A stretch of DNA of 64,000 nt from Deltaproteobacteria bacterium (GTDB lineage: Bacteria > Lernaellota > Lernaellaia > JACKCT01), in assembly GCA_020633895.1 (NCBI GenBank), contig JACKCT010000012.1, positions 62,001 to 126,000 on the forward strand, read 5' to 3'. Positions 25,078 through 33,347 of the stretch are shown piece after piece. The position numbers and the translations under genes are program-made. Positions within the stretch are counted from its first letter, which is position 1. The number at the start of each line of letters is the position of its first letter. The notes beneath the pieces are model-generated. The model searched no databases. It was not told where the DNA came from and saw only the letters and a list, made by a program, of their open reading frames with translations.

Positions 25078-28000
25078 TACACCACCTCTCCCGTCGCCCC
25101 GCGACGCCGCCGAAGGACATACGCAACGCCGATCGCGACAAACGGCGCGATGAAGGCCAACACCTGCCACGCCGCCGCCGATTGGAACGCGAAATCGTGA
25201 TGCACCAGATATCGCCGGGCGTCAGGCAGGCTCGCACGTGTCAGCAGGATGAACCAAAACAGGATGTGGGCTGTAAGGTTCCCGGCGAAGACGCGCGTGA
25301 GCACCCCGTAAACCAGCAAGCCCAGGATCAAATTCGTGACGACGGCAAAAGCCAGTTGGGCGCTGGAGAGGCTGCCGAGTTCCTGCGTGAATAGGACAAT
25401 AAAAAAGATGAACGCGGCGACATATCCGTCGCGGGGCAAGAACCGCCGCAGCGTCGCGACGATGATGAACGCGACCGTCGCCAAGCCCAACACCTCGGAG
25501 AAATCACCGGCAAACCGCAGGATTTCCGACAGTTGTTCAAGTTCCAGCCGCGACGACGCGCTCTGCGGCTGAAAAGCGTGGGGCAACATTTTCGCCTTGA
25601 GCCATAGCATCGTCTCGCCGAAGGCGTGAAACGTCAGCGCGCCGCCGATCGCCAACACGACCCCTTGCAGGTTGACCGACGCCCCCCAGTTCCTCGGCCG
25701 AAGCGGCGCCAGCCAACGACGCCAGTCGGGTACGCTCGCGCTGTCGGGATTCCACGCCTTGAAGATGAGCATCGCGATGAGCAAAACGACGAACATCACG
25801 AGCGCTTCCCCCAAGATGCCGGCCGGCCAGCGCGCGAAACGCAGCCCCAAATACACGCCGTAGCTCGTCTCCGTCGCACTGAAATAGCCGCGTCCGATGG
25901 TGGGCAGATCGTTGACGAGCCCCAATAGCGTCGGCACGGCGCCGACCGCGACGGCTCCGATCGCCAGCGCCTTCCAGTCGTCGCGCGTCAGCAAACGCCG
26001 CCGGAGCAATCGGAAATATTGGTAGATCAGAAACAGCACGAGGGCGATTTTGACAACCGTACCCACGACGCGCCGGGAGCGATTGCGCACCCCTTTGCGT
26101 TCGATGTCGCGCTCGCGAGACCACGCTTGCGGCACTTTGACATAGCTCTGCGAGTATTCCCCGATGCGGTCGCCGGCCACCTCGACCGTCAACCGCCGCT
26201 CCGCGTCCGCGACACGCTCGGTGCGATGCTTGAACGTCAGCCAGTAATCCAGCCGGTGGGGTCTCTTGCGCTGGCTGGTTTCCGCGTGTTCCCACTGGTC
26301 CAGGTCGAGTCCACGCTTGGCCAGGTAGTCGGTCGCCACCGCCAGGGCCTGCGCCTCGTCGAGTTTCGCCCCCGGCGCTTCTTCCTCCAGACGCACTGAC
26401 AGACGTTCCAACGCGCCGTCCGCGCCGACCTTCACCAGGTAGTGCGTCCAATCTCCGTCGCGATACCAGCGCGTTGTCCACTCAGGCGCGTATCGGTATT
26501 GATCGGCGTACTCTTCCGCCGCCCGCCACGCGCCGAGTTGATCGACGACATAGGGCGGCATGGCGCGCTTGGCATTGGAATAAAACGTATCGACGCGCCA
26601 ACCGGCGACATCCTCGGCGTCGTAGCCCGCCTCGATCAGATACGTCTTCGCTTTTTCGCGCGCCTCGTCCGGGCCGATTTTCACCGGCGGCGGCTCGCCG
26701 AAGAAATCCGGAATCGGCAGCCACCGCGTCGCCAACGCCGCGACAACGGACGCCGCGAAAAAGCCGATGACGACCACGCGCGGCCGGGGAATCCACGTCG
26801 GCGGGATCGATGCGTCGTCGCCCAACGGTGCTTCGGATTCGGATTCATGTTCGGAAGTCGCGGATTCTTTCCCGTCATTTGGAGCGGGTTCGCGCGCTTT
26901 TTCTTCGGCCTTCGCGCGCCACAACGCCCGCGCCACCAACGCTCCGACGAGGGGCAATGACAACGTGACGACGCCGTGGGCAACAAGCGAGGCGCGGCCG
27001 GACTGCATCAGGGGGATGATGCCGACGAGGACGTTGAAGAGGTAATGATCGACGAGCGTCGTGACGAGGCCGAAGCGCCAGAAGATGACGCCGAAGACGA
27101 CGCCGTAGATCGTCAGCTCGGCGCCTCGAACCCAGATCGGCTCCTGGGGGTAGAAGGTGTGGGCGAATCCCCAGATGGCGGCGGGCACGACGATCGCGAC
27201 CCAGGCCCGGCCGGTAATCCAATACAAAAACGCGATGGCGAACAGGCGGTAGATCAACTCCTCGGACAGGCTCGCGCGATAGCCGGTGAGAAAAGCTTCG
27301 AAGCTCGGCAACCAGGTCGCGACGTAGTCCATTCCCGGCAGATCGGCCGGCACCCAGAAACCGAACCACTTTTGACCGGCGACGTAGAAGATCGTCACGT
27401 AGCCGATGCCCACGAACATCATCGCATATCCGGCCAGGACCTGGCGGAAGGCGTTGGTCGAGCCGAGGAAGCGCCGGTGGAAAACGCCCGCGGCCCAGGG
27501 ACGGTCGGCGAGGCGATATCGGGCCATGGCGTCGGCGACGAGGAAGACGAGCGCGATGGCCGACGCCTCGAAGAGCGCATCGGTGACGGCATGTTGGAAG
27601 CGCCCGATCCAGTAGGACGAAAAGGTCTGCGTCGTGTCGTAGAAATGGAAGGTGAGCGGAACGGCGTTGACCTCCGCGGCGAGGATGAGCACGAACGTGG
27701 CCAACCCCAACAACAGCGCCGGTTTGAAACGGCCGTCCCGTTGGTAGAGTCGCCAGAACAAAACGCCGAAGATCGCGACGAAGAGCAGGAAGTCGAAGAT
27801 ACCGTCGACCCTTGAGAGGAGTGAGCGGCGGCGCGCCAGTTCGTCCTGGGACTTGGTCCAGGCCTCGGGGATTTTCAGCCACTGCTCGAACGCGCCCACC
27901 CGGTCGCCCTGCACGGTCACGCTTGCGCGCAACTGGGCGCCGCCGACGTCGAAATCCTGTCGTTTCCAGACGAATTCGTGGTCGTAGCGATGGGGCCGGT

Positions 28001-28571
28001 CGAAGCCGCGATATTCGATGAATTCGTATTGCGTCGCGTCCAGGCCGCTGTTGTCGCGCAGGAAGTCAGCGGCGATTTGCCGGGCCTGTTCGCGGTCGAG
28101 CCTTGCCCCTTCGTCTTTTTCCGGTAGATCGCGAATGAACTCGACCGCTCGACCGTCGGGTGAGAAGTCGACGCCGTATTCCAACTCGTCCAGCTCACGA
28201 AACAGCCGCACTTCCCACCGCCACACCGGCACCGCCCGAGCGAACAACTCGTTCGCCTCGGCGAGGCCCAGGTGGCGTTCCAGGTAGTTCACCTCGTTTC
28301 CGCGCTTGTTCATGATCGCGGTGGGACGCAGACCTTCCACGTCGAAACCGCGATCGGCGATATATTTCACGGCGGCGTCCAGCGCCTCCTGGCGCGTCAT
28401 GCGGATGTCGAGGGAGGCTTCGGGAAAGGCCTGGTGGTAGTACGCGAGAAAGAGAACGAGGCCGATGAGCCCGACGGCAAAAAAAGCCGCCAACGCGCGC
28501 GGCGACATCGGCCCCGGAATGCGATCCGGGGCCGTGGCCCGAGGCTCGGGTTGTTCGGCAAATTCGCCCAT
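25077..28571 (-). CDS. Giant tandemly duplicated CPBP-type membrane protease, second half degenerate
   Basis: This 1164-residue inner-membrane protein consists of two similar halves (about 25-555 and 595-1155). Each has one transmembrane helix, a periplasmic domain of about 200 residues with PepSY-like repeats (EALDAAVKYIADRGFD; DEAREKAKTYLIEAGYD), and a multi-helix bundle. The first bundle has the CPBP glutamic-protease motifs: EELIYR (Glu437, Glu438, Arg442), FAHTF (His471) and HYLFN (His509, Asn513). In the second bundle the aligned sites read SEVLGLA, LFTQE and HILFW, so the active site is lost. The stop is coupled to modA (TAATG). Start could also be Met22. Confidence 0.85.
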   Translation of the reverse strand: MGEFAEQPEPRATAPDRIPGPMSPRALAAFFAVGLIGLVLFLAYYHQAFPEASLDIRMTRQEALDAAVKYIADRGFDVEGLRPTAIMNKRGNEVNYLERHLGLAEANELFARAVPVWRWEVRLFRELDELEYGVDFSPDGRAVEFIRDLPEKDEGARLDREQARQIAADFLRDNSGLDATQYEFIEYRGFDRPHRYDHEFVWKRQDFDVGGAQLRASVTVQGDRVGAFEQWLKIPEAWTKSQDELARRRSLLSRVDGIFDFLLFVAIFGVLFWRLYQRDGRFKPALLLGLATFVLILAAEVNAVPLTFHFYDTTQTFSSYWIGRFQHAVTDALFEASAIALVFLVADAMARYRLADRPWAAGVFHRRFLGSTNAFRQVLAGYAMMFVGIGYVTIFYVAGQKWFGFWVPADLPGMDYVATWLPSFEAFLTGYRASLSEELIYRLFAIAFLYWITGRAWVAIVVPAAIWGFAHTFYPQEPIWVRGAELTIYGVVFGVIFWRFGLVTTLVDHYLFNVLVGIIPLMQSGRASLVAHGVVTLSLPLVGALVARALWRAKAEEKAREPAPNDGKESATSEHESESEAPLGDDASIPPTWIPRPRVVVIGFFAASVVAALATRWLPIPDFFGEPPPVKIGPDEAREKAKTYLIEAGYDAEDVAGWRVDTFYSNAKRAMPPYVVDQLGAWRAAEEYADQYRYAPEWTTRWYRDGDWTHYLVKVGADGALERLSVRLEEEAPGAKLDEAQALAVATDYLAKRGLDLDQWEHAETSQRKRPHRLDYWLTFKHRTERVADAERRLTVEVAGDRIGEYSQSYVKVPQAWSRERDIERKGVRNRSRRVVGTVVKIALVLFLIYQYFRLLRRRLLTRDDWKALAIGAVAVGAVPTLLGLVNDLPTIGRGYFSATETSYGVYLGLRFARWPAGILGEALVMFVVLLIAMLIFKAWNPDSASVPDWRRWLAPLRPRNWGASVNLQGVVLAIGGALTFHAFGETMLWLKAKMLPHAFQPQSASSRLELEQLSEILRFAGDFSEVLGLATVAFIIVATLRRFLPRDGYVAAFIFFIVLFTQELGSLSSAQLAFAVVTNLILGLLVYGVLTRVFAGNLTAHILFWFILLTRASLPDARRYLVHHDFAFQSAAAWQVLAFIAPFVAIGVAYVLRRRRGATGEVV

Positions 28572-28661
28572 CCGCCGATCTTACGTCGTGGGTCTTCCCC
28601 GCGACAACCGACGCCGCCCCCGGCCTTGGCATTGCCTCGCAAAGGCGGTAAACCCGTGGAC

Positions 28662-29504
28662 ATGTCCGACGCTCACGAAAACGGCAACCAGCGCTATTTC
28701 GACGCCCATCTCCACGTCTTTCCGCCGCGCATGTTCGAGGCCATTTGGCGTTGGTTCGACGATCTGGACTGGAAGGTTCATCGTCAGACGCTGGACGAGA
28801 TCCTCGCCACGCTCAACGCGCACAACGTGATCGACGCCATCGTGCTGTCCTACGCCCACAAGCCCGGCGTGGCCCGGCCGCTCAACGACTACATGAAGAT
28901 GCTCGGCGAGCAATACCCGATGCTCTATCCCTTCGGGAGCGTGCATCCGGAGGATGGGGACCTGGACGAATACGTGCGCGAAGCGTTGGACTCGCCGCAT
29001 ATTTACGGATTCAAATTTCAGCCGATGGTGCAGCGATATGACGTGAACGACCGCCGGTTGGACGGATTTTACGCCGCGTGCCAAGAGCACAATTTCCCGA
29101 TCACGATGCACCTCGGGTCGGCGCCCTATCCCTGCGAATTTCTCGGCCCGGAGCATTTCCGCCGCCTGATGGAGCGCTTTCCCGAGCTTCGGGTGTGCGT
29201 GGCCCATATGGGCGGGCCGGAGTATGACGAATTCCTCGCGATGCTGGACGACTATCCCAACGTCTTCATGGACACGACCATGATCGGCACGCGCACCGAG
29301 CTTTTCGACAATCGATGGCGCGGCGACGAGGAGGCGCTACGCCGCCATGCTCATCGGATTCTCTTCGGCTCGGACTGGCCCAACGTGCCTTACGACTATC
29401 AGGAAGTCATCGATTCGGTGCCGCGCTTTCCCTTCGCTCCCGAGCAACGTCCCGGCATTTATTACGACAACGCGCGTCGTTACCTGCGTTTGGACGAAGG
29501 GTGA
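28662..29504 (+). CDS. Amidohydrolase-2 family metal-dependent hydrolase
   Basis: This 280-residue TIM-barrel protein has an N-terminal metal motif DAHLH, His in ITMHLG, His in CVAHMGG and a catalytic Asp in FGSDWPNVPY, the set expected for PF04909 amidohydrolases, which include decarboxylases and lactonases. No signal peptide. An in-frame GTG at 28656 is better spaced from AAAGGCGG (28641-28648) and may be the true start, adding two residues. A clear terminator follows at 29545. Substrate unknown. Confidence 0.9.
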   Translation: MSDAHENGNQRYFDAHLHVFPPRMFEAIWRWFDDLDWKVHRQTLDEILATLNAHNVIDAIVLSYAHKPGVARPLNDYMKMLGEQYPMLYPFGSVHPEDGDLDEYVREALDSPHIYGFKFQPMVQRYDVNDRRLDGFYAACQEHNFPITMHLGSAPYPCEFLGPEHFRRLMERFPELRVCVAHMGGPEYDEFLAMLDDYPNVFMDTTMIGTRTELFDNRWRGDEEALRRHAHRILFGSDWPNVPYDYQEVIDSVPRFPFAPEQRPGIYYDNARRYLRLDEG

Positions 29505-29544
29505 TCGACGCGTCGGTCAATGGGGAATATCCCGTCAATAGTCG

Positions 29545-29580
29545 AAGGCCGGATCGAAACCGATCCGGCCTTCTTCTTTT
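29545..29580 (+). terminator. Rho-independent terminator of the amidohydrolase gene
   Basis: A perfect 12-bp stem AAGGCCGGATCG / CGATCCGGCCTT with loop AAAC is followed by a T-rich tail (TTCTTCTTTT). It lies between two convergent genes and is best oriented for the plus strand. Confidence 0.92.
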
Positions 29581-29603
29581 CTCGTATCGCTAGGAACGAG
29601 TGC

Positions 29604-30677
29604 TTACCCGCCCAGGTAGCCGATGCTCTTGAGCAGCAGGAGGCGGTGGTCCGGTTCCTGCCGGGCGACGGAGGCGGCCTTGTCCTTCCAGGACTCGCTC
29701 GGACGCATGTCCGGCAGGCGCCACAGGACGTCACCCTTGTCGCTGATCAGCGAGATGTCGTTGGTGCCGTTGAGGGTCGTGCCGTCGGCCAGGCGCATGG
29801 CGTTCATGCCGCCGTCCATGGGGATGACATACTCCCAGACGATCTCGCCGGCGCGATTGACCTCGATGATGTGGAACAGATCGGTAATCAGCGTGTTGCC
29901 GTTGCCCAGGCGCTGCGCCGACTTGGGCCAGACCAGGTTGTCGCCGTAGCTCCAGACCTCGTTGTCGTCCGCGTCAACCTCGACCACGCGGCCGGTGGCC
30001 GACAGGCAGAAGATCAGATGGCCGCCCGGCAGCTCGTCCGGGTCATGCAGTTCGCCGACGGGGACGTTCTCGCCGTCGACGGCGCCGACCACGTCGCGGG
30101 CCCAGATCAGGTCGCCCTGGCGGGTCATCTTGATGACCGTGCCGTTGTACAGGTCGGAGAAGATGATGTTGCCGTCGTCGGTGAAGTCGGCGTCATTGGG
30201 CCACACATTGGGCAGCTCCCAGTCGTCGAAATCCACCACGTCCGCTTCGAAGGTCTGCTCGTCGATGAAAACGAGGCGCTCGTTCTGGCTGTCGGAGATG
30301 AGCAGCTCGCGGCCGTTGGAGTCCAGCGTATGGGGGAAACGCAGTTCGGCGTTGATCTGCCGGATGGGCTTGAGGGTGTCGTCGAACCAGATGACGGCGG
30401 CGCGCTCGTCCTCGGTGAACGGATCGCTGGAATACAGAACGACCAACTCGCCGCGCTCGTTGATCAGCGCGTCGATGGGCCAGCCCAGGCCCGAGAAGTC
30501 GATGGCGTCGCCGGCGATGGCGTCGTCATTGTCGGCGGCGTCATCCGCGTCGTTGTCCGCAACATTGGCGGCGGAGGTCGTCGTGGTGTTCGTGTCGTCG
30601 TTGCCGCCGTCTTCGCCGCAGGCGAACAGCGCAAAACTCAAGATCAGGACGGCCAGAGCAGTGAAAAACGATTTCAT
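29604..30677 (-). CDS. Beta-propeller-like lipoprotein with acidic linker
   Basis: This 357-residue protein has a lipoprotein signal (ALAVLILSFALFACG, Cys20) followed by an Asp/Asn/Thr/Ala-rich tether (about 22-58). The body contains repeated blocks of about 45 residues with aromatic Asp-Gly and Trp motifs (NGRELLISDSQNERLVFID, DGNIIFSDLYNGTVIKMTRQGDLIWA, GNGNTLITDLFHIIEVNRAGEIVWEY), as in NHL, PQQ or arylsulfotransferase-type propellers. It is probably displayed on an envelope surface; no catalytic motif was recognised. It is the mildest member of the acidic-tether lipoproteins in this window. Confidence 0.82.
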   Translation of the reverse strand: MKSFFTALAVLILSFALFACGEDGGNDDTNTTTTSAANVADNDADDAADNDDAIAGDAIDFSGLGWPIDALINERGELVVLYSSDPFTEDERAAVIWFDDTLKPIRQINAELRFPHTLDSNGRELLISDSQNERLVFIDEQTFEADVVDFDDWELPNVWPNDADFTDDGNIIFSDLYNGTVIKMTRQGDLIWARDVVGAVDGENVPVGELHDPDELPGGHLIFCLSATGRVVEVDADDNEVWSYGDNLVWPKSAQRLGNGNTLITDLFHIIEVNRAGEIVWEYVIPMDGGMNAMRLADGTTLNGTNDISLISDKGDVLWRLPDMRPSESWKDKAASVARQEPDHRLLLLKSIGYLGG

Positions 30678-31087
30678 TTCGAACCCCTATAGGCGGGTAA
30701 GGGTTGCGTGGGGTTAACCCCGATATCCTTGTGAAGCCAATCCCCACACGGGCATCGTTGCGTCACCACATCTGCCGCAGCTATAAATCAGGGCCGAAAT
30801 AATAGCAAGCAAAAAATTTGCGCACGTAAATTTTTCGCACGAACCATAGTCACAAGCAATGATAATTTTAAGATTACCTTTATTTTACAATTACTTATGT
30901 AAATTTCTTCAAGCACGGAATGGGACGCCCTCACTATGGCCTTGAGCAACCTTTTCGACATTTGCAGGACCAATATTTATGACTTTCAGTCATTTCGTCG
31001 CCATTTTCGCCGATCAGGGAGGAAACCAACTGGTGAGTGTTCCCCCGACACCGAGCGTGCATCGGAAGCGCGAAATTGGCGATTTCC
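30678..31087. other. Long divergent-free intergenic region, partly AT-rich, with two dyads
   Basis: No convincing gene was found. A 12-bp perfect palindrome GGGGTTAACCCC (30710-30721) lies 33 bp upstream of the propeller lipoprotein and may be its operator. From about 30780 to 30910 the sequence is strikingly AT-rich for this chromosome, with the inverted repeat TTTACA-N8-TGTAAA (30884-30903) and GCAAA-AAA-TTTGC. This could be a promoter or regulatory tract, or a short foreign remnant. Short open frames here have unlikely composition and no ribosome-binding site. Confidence 0.5.
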
Positions 31088-31121
31088 CAAAGGAAAACGC
31101 GCCGGCGGCAAACCGGCGCGT
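31088..31121 (-). terminator. Rho-independent terminator of the desaturase gene
   Basis: Read on the minus strand, ACGCGCCGG / CCGGCGCGT forms a 9-bp stem (arms 31113-31121 and 31097-31105) with loop TTTGCCG, followed by TTTCCTTT. It lies 33 bp after the desaturase stop. Confidence 0.88.
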
Positions 31122-31153
31122 CTCGAGGTCCAGGGAGGAATGAACTTGCGGGA

Positions 31154-32083
31154 TTATCGCGCTTGGCGGCGCTGCCCCAAATTCCACGCGAACAGCGAGC
31201 GCGTACGCGCCCCATGGGCGATGAGCGTCTCCCGTTGGTCCCGCCACACGGCGGCGTAGCGATAGAACGGCACGCCGGGATAGAGGTGATGGATCAGGTG
31301 GTAGTTCTGGTAAAGCAACACCGGCGTCAGCCACCATTCCCGCAGATTCAGCGTCGCGCGATAGCGGTCGTCCTTGCCGGTGGCGTCATAGGGCCAGTGC
31401 GGCAGATAGTCGAAGGAAAATGCCAGGAACCCGATCGCCAGCCGCGCGGGCAGCAGCCACAGCAGGATCGTCGGCTTGCCGTAGCCCAGGACGATCAGTG
31501 CCGCCGCCGTCAGGTAGAACAGCGTGAACTCGATCAACGCCTCCCCGAACTCTCCGCGCGGCCGGTCCTTCTGCTTGAAGATGTAGCGGAGGTAATACGC
31601 CCAATCCTGGGTGAACCACCGCAGGGGAAGCTGCCACGCCGGGCCGTTACCGCTGTAGTGGTCCGGATCCTCGTCCGGATCGTTGGTGTGCTTATGATGC
31701 TGCAAATGGAGATACCGAAATGCCGGGTAAGGCGCCAACAGCAGCAAACCGCAGACACGACCCAACACGTCGTTGATCCACCCGCGCTTGGAGATGGAGC
31801 GGTGCGTGGCGTCGTGCATGGGCGTGAAGGCGAGGTACGCGGCGAACGTGCAGATCGCCACCGCCCAGCCGTAGGACAGCACCCCCGCGACCGCCCCGTA
31901 AGCCGCCCCGCCCCACAAAACCAGCGACAGGACACCCACGGAAATCGTCGGCCACGCCACCCCTTCGATCTTCAACGAGACCGACTTGCCGGAGCGCGGC
32001 GGGGTCTTTTTGCCGATATTCGGCTTCCCGACATTCGGCGTCGCGGCATTGTCGGCGGTCGCGGGAAGCGGATGGGCGGCCAT
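31154..32083 (-). CDS. Membrane fatty-acid desaturase / beta-carotene hydroxylase-like protein
   Basis: This 309-residue membrane di-iron enzyme has the three histidine boxes: HDATH (90-94), HLQHHKH (126-132) and HLIHH near the C terminus, set between two pairs of transmembrane helices. The family introduces double bonds or hydroxyl groups into acyl chains or carotenoids. The N terminus (about 40 residues) is Ala/Pro/Lys-rich and may be disordered. The TetR regulator immediately upstream, on the same strand, suggests membrane-lipid homeostasis comparable to the DesT system of pseudomonads, an analogy only. Confidence 0.9.
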   Translation of the reverse strand: MAAHPLPATADNAATPNVGKPNIGKKTPPRSGKSVSLKIEGVAWPTISVGVLSLVLWGGAAYGAVAGVLSYGWAVAICTFAAYLAFTPMHDATHRSISKRGWINDVLGRVCGLLLLAPYPAFRYLHLQHHKHTNDPDEDPDHYSGNGPAWQLPLRWFTQDWAYYLRYIFKQKDRPRGEFGEALIEFTLFYLTAAALIVLGYGKPTILLWLLPARLAIGFLAFSFDYLPHWPYDATGKDDRYRATLNLREWWLTPVLLYQNYHLIHHLYPGVPFYRYAAVWRDQRETLIAHGARTRSLFAWNLGQRRQAR

Positions 32084-32128
32084 GGCTGGCTCCTTTCGGG
32101 AGACGGAATGCGAAATCGTCGTCGACGC

Positions 32129-32728
32129 TTAGGCGCCGCTTTTCTTCAGCAGGAGATAGCGCGCCAATTCTTGCGTGTGGTCCTTTTCGCCCCAGAGGGC
32201 GCGCCCCACGTCTCCCGACGCCACGCGCACCAAATACGAGACGATCAACGACATGATCGCGCTGCGCAGCGGCACGTTCTTGGGGACCATATCCCCGCCG
32301 TTGCGGATCACCAGACTCTCGATGAGGTCGATGAGCGGCAGCAGTTCCTCCTGGGCCAGCTTTTTGCCCGGCTCGGTGGGATCCACCAACTCCCGCAACA
32401 CCAGATGCAGCAGAAACGGCCGTTGATCGGCGAACTTCAACATGTCCCGCACGACCGCGTCGAGCTGGTGGGCGTAAGTGCGTTCCACGACCATCGCCTG
32501 GAGCACCACATCCCGAAGCTGGTCGAAGGCGCGCTTGACGACCTGGTGATAGAGGTTTTCTTTCGAGGAAAAATGATAGAGAAGAGAAGGACGAGTGATC
32601 CCGACTTCCTTGGCGATATCCTCCAGACGGGCCGCGGCGAAACCGTGTTGACCGAACGCGTTTTCCGCCGCCCGCAGGACGCGGGACGTCGTGGCTTCTT
32701 CCAGGGAGTTTTTTCTCGGCCTTGCCAT
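32129..32728 (-). CDS. TetR family regulator adjacent to the desaturase
   Basis: This 199-residue protein has an N-terminal helix-turn-helix (RVLRAAENAFGQHGFAAARLEDIAKEVGITRPSLLYHFSSKENL) and a mostly helical effector domain. It precedes the desaturase by 45 bp on the same strand, so they are probably one operon. A 20-bp dyad begins 11 bp upstream of its ATG, suggesting autoregulation. An acyl-CoA ligand would fit the neighbour, but no ligand contact can be read from the sequence. Confidence 0.93.
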   Translation of the reverse strand: MARPRKNSLEEATTSRVLRAAENAFGQHGFAAARLEDIAKEVGITRPSLLYHFSSKENLYHQVVKRAFDQLRDVVLQAMVVERTYAHQLDAVVRDMLKFADQRPFLLHLVLRELVDPTEPGKKLAQEELLPLIDLIESLVIRNGGDMVPKNVPLRSAIMSLIVSYLVRVASGDVGRALWGEKDHTQELARYLLLKKSGA

Positions 32729-32738
32729 GGGGCATATT

Positions 32739-32758
32739 TATCTACCTGAGAGTAGATA
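32739..32758. promoter_or_regulatory. Predicted operator of the tetR-desaturase operon
   Basis: TATCTACCTGAGAGTAGATA has seven-base perfect inverted arms (TATCTAC / GTAGATA) and a 6-bp centre. It lies 11 bp upstream of the tetR start and 61 bp from the divergent gene at 32820, so it could control both directions. Confidence 0.65.
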
Positions 32759-32819
32759 TGTCAAGCCAAAAACGATCTCCCGTTGATTTTTCCGATTCTC
32801 GCAGGAACTACGCCGCCGT

Positions 32820-33347
32820 ATGACGACGCCCCCGACTTCCGAAACCCACCCCCAAAGCCCCGTGGACGAAACGGCGCGACGGCGCGTTCCGGTCTTCGCC
32901 GCGCTTTTGGTCGCCGCCATCCTTTGGCCGTTGATTGAATTCGCCACGCCGATTCCGGAAGACAGTTTCCCCCTCTCCTATTTCCCCATGTTCTCCGACC
33001 ATCAGCGGGATACCGACACACTCAACTACGTCATCGCGGAGGACAACAAGGGGCATCGGGCGAACGTGCCGCCCGCTCTTGTCACCGGCGGTTCCAATTC
33101 GATGAATCTGGCTCGCAAGCAGCTCAACAAGATCGTCGACCGCGGGCCGGATGCGATGAAAAAGCTGTGTCGCAAGATCGCCAAGCGCGCGCGCCGCGCG
33201 ACATGGAAGGGATTCCGGCCGACGCGCATTCGCGTGGTGACGGGCGAATACAGCATCCGGGAATACTTCGCCGGGAACAAAGAGCCCTTGAGCGAAGTGA
33301 CCCACGTGACCTGCAAAATCCCGCGACGTCGGGGCCGCGCGAAATGA
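32820..33347 (+). CDS. Membrane-anchored protein of unknown function, partner of the HTTM gene
   Basis: This 175-residue protein has one hydrophobic segment (about residues 24-40, VPVFAALLVAAILWPLIEF), followed by FPLSYFPMFSDHQRD and a highly basic C-terminal half with many Lys and Arg residues. No family assigned; proteins with the YFPMFS motif often sit next to HTTM proteins. Its stop overlaps the start of the HTTM gene (ATGA), so the two are translationally coupled and probably work together. Confidence 0.75.
   Translation: MTTPPTSETHPQSPVDETARRRVPVFAALLVAAILWPLIEFATPIPEDSFPLSYFPMFSDHQRDTDTLNYVIAEDNKGHRANVPPALVTGGSNSMNLARKQLNKIVDRGPDAMKKLCRKIAKRARRATWKGFRPTRIRVVTGEYSIREYFAGNKEPLSEVTHVTCKIPRRRGRAK

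Noticed and set aside
28624-28640. A second sigma-54-like promoter (TGGCATTGCCTCGCA) before the amidohydrolase
   Set aside because: The GG-to-GC spacing is one base short and the -12 element reads TCGC rather than TTGC, so it does not meet the strict spacing rule.
30788-30973. A 61-codon minus-strand frame in the AT-rich gap
   Set aside because: No ribosome-binding site, atypical composition and no resemblance to any family; more likely chance in AT-rich DNA.
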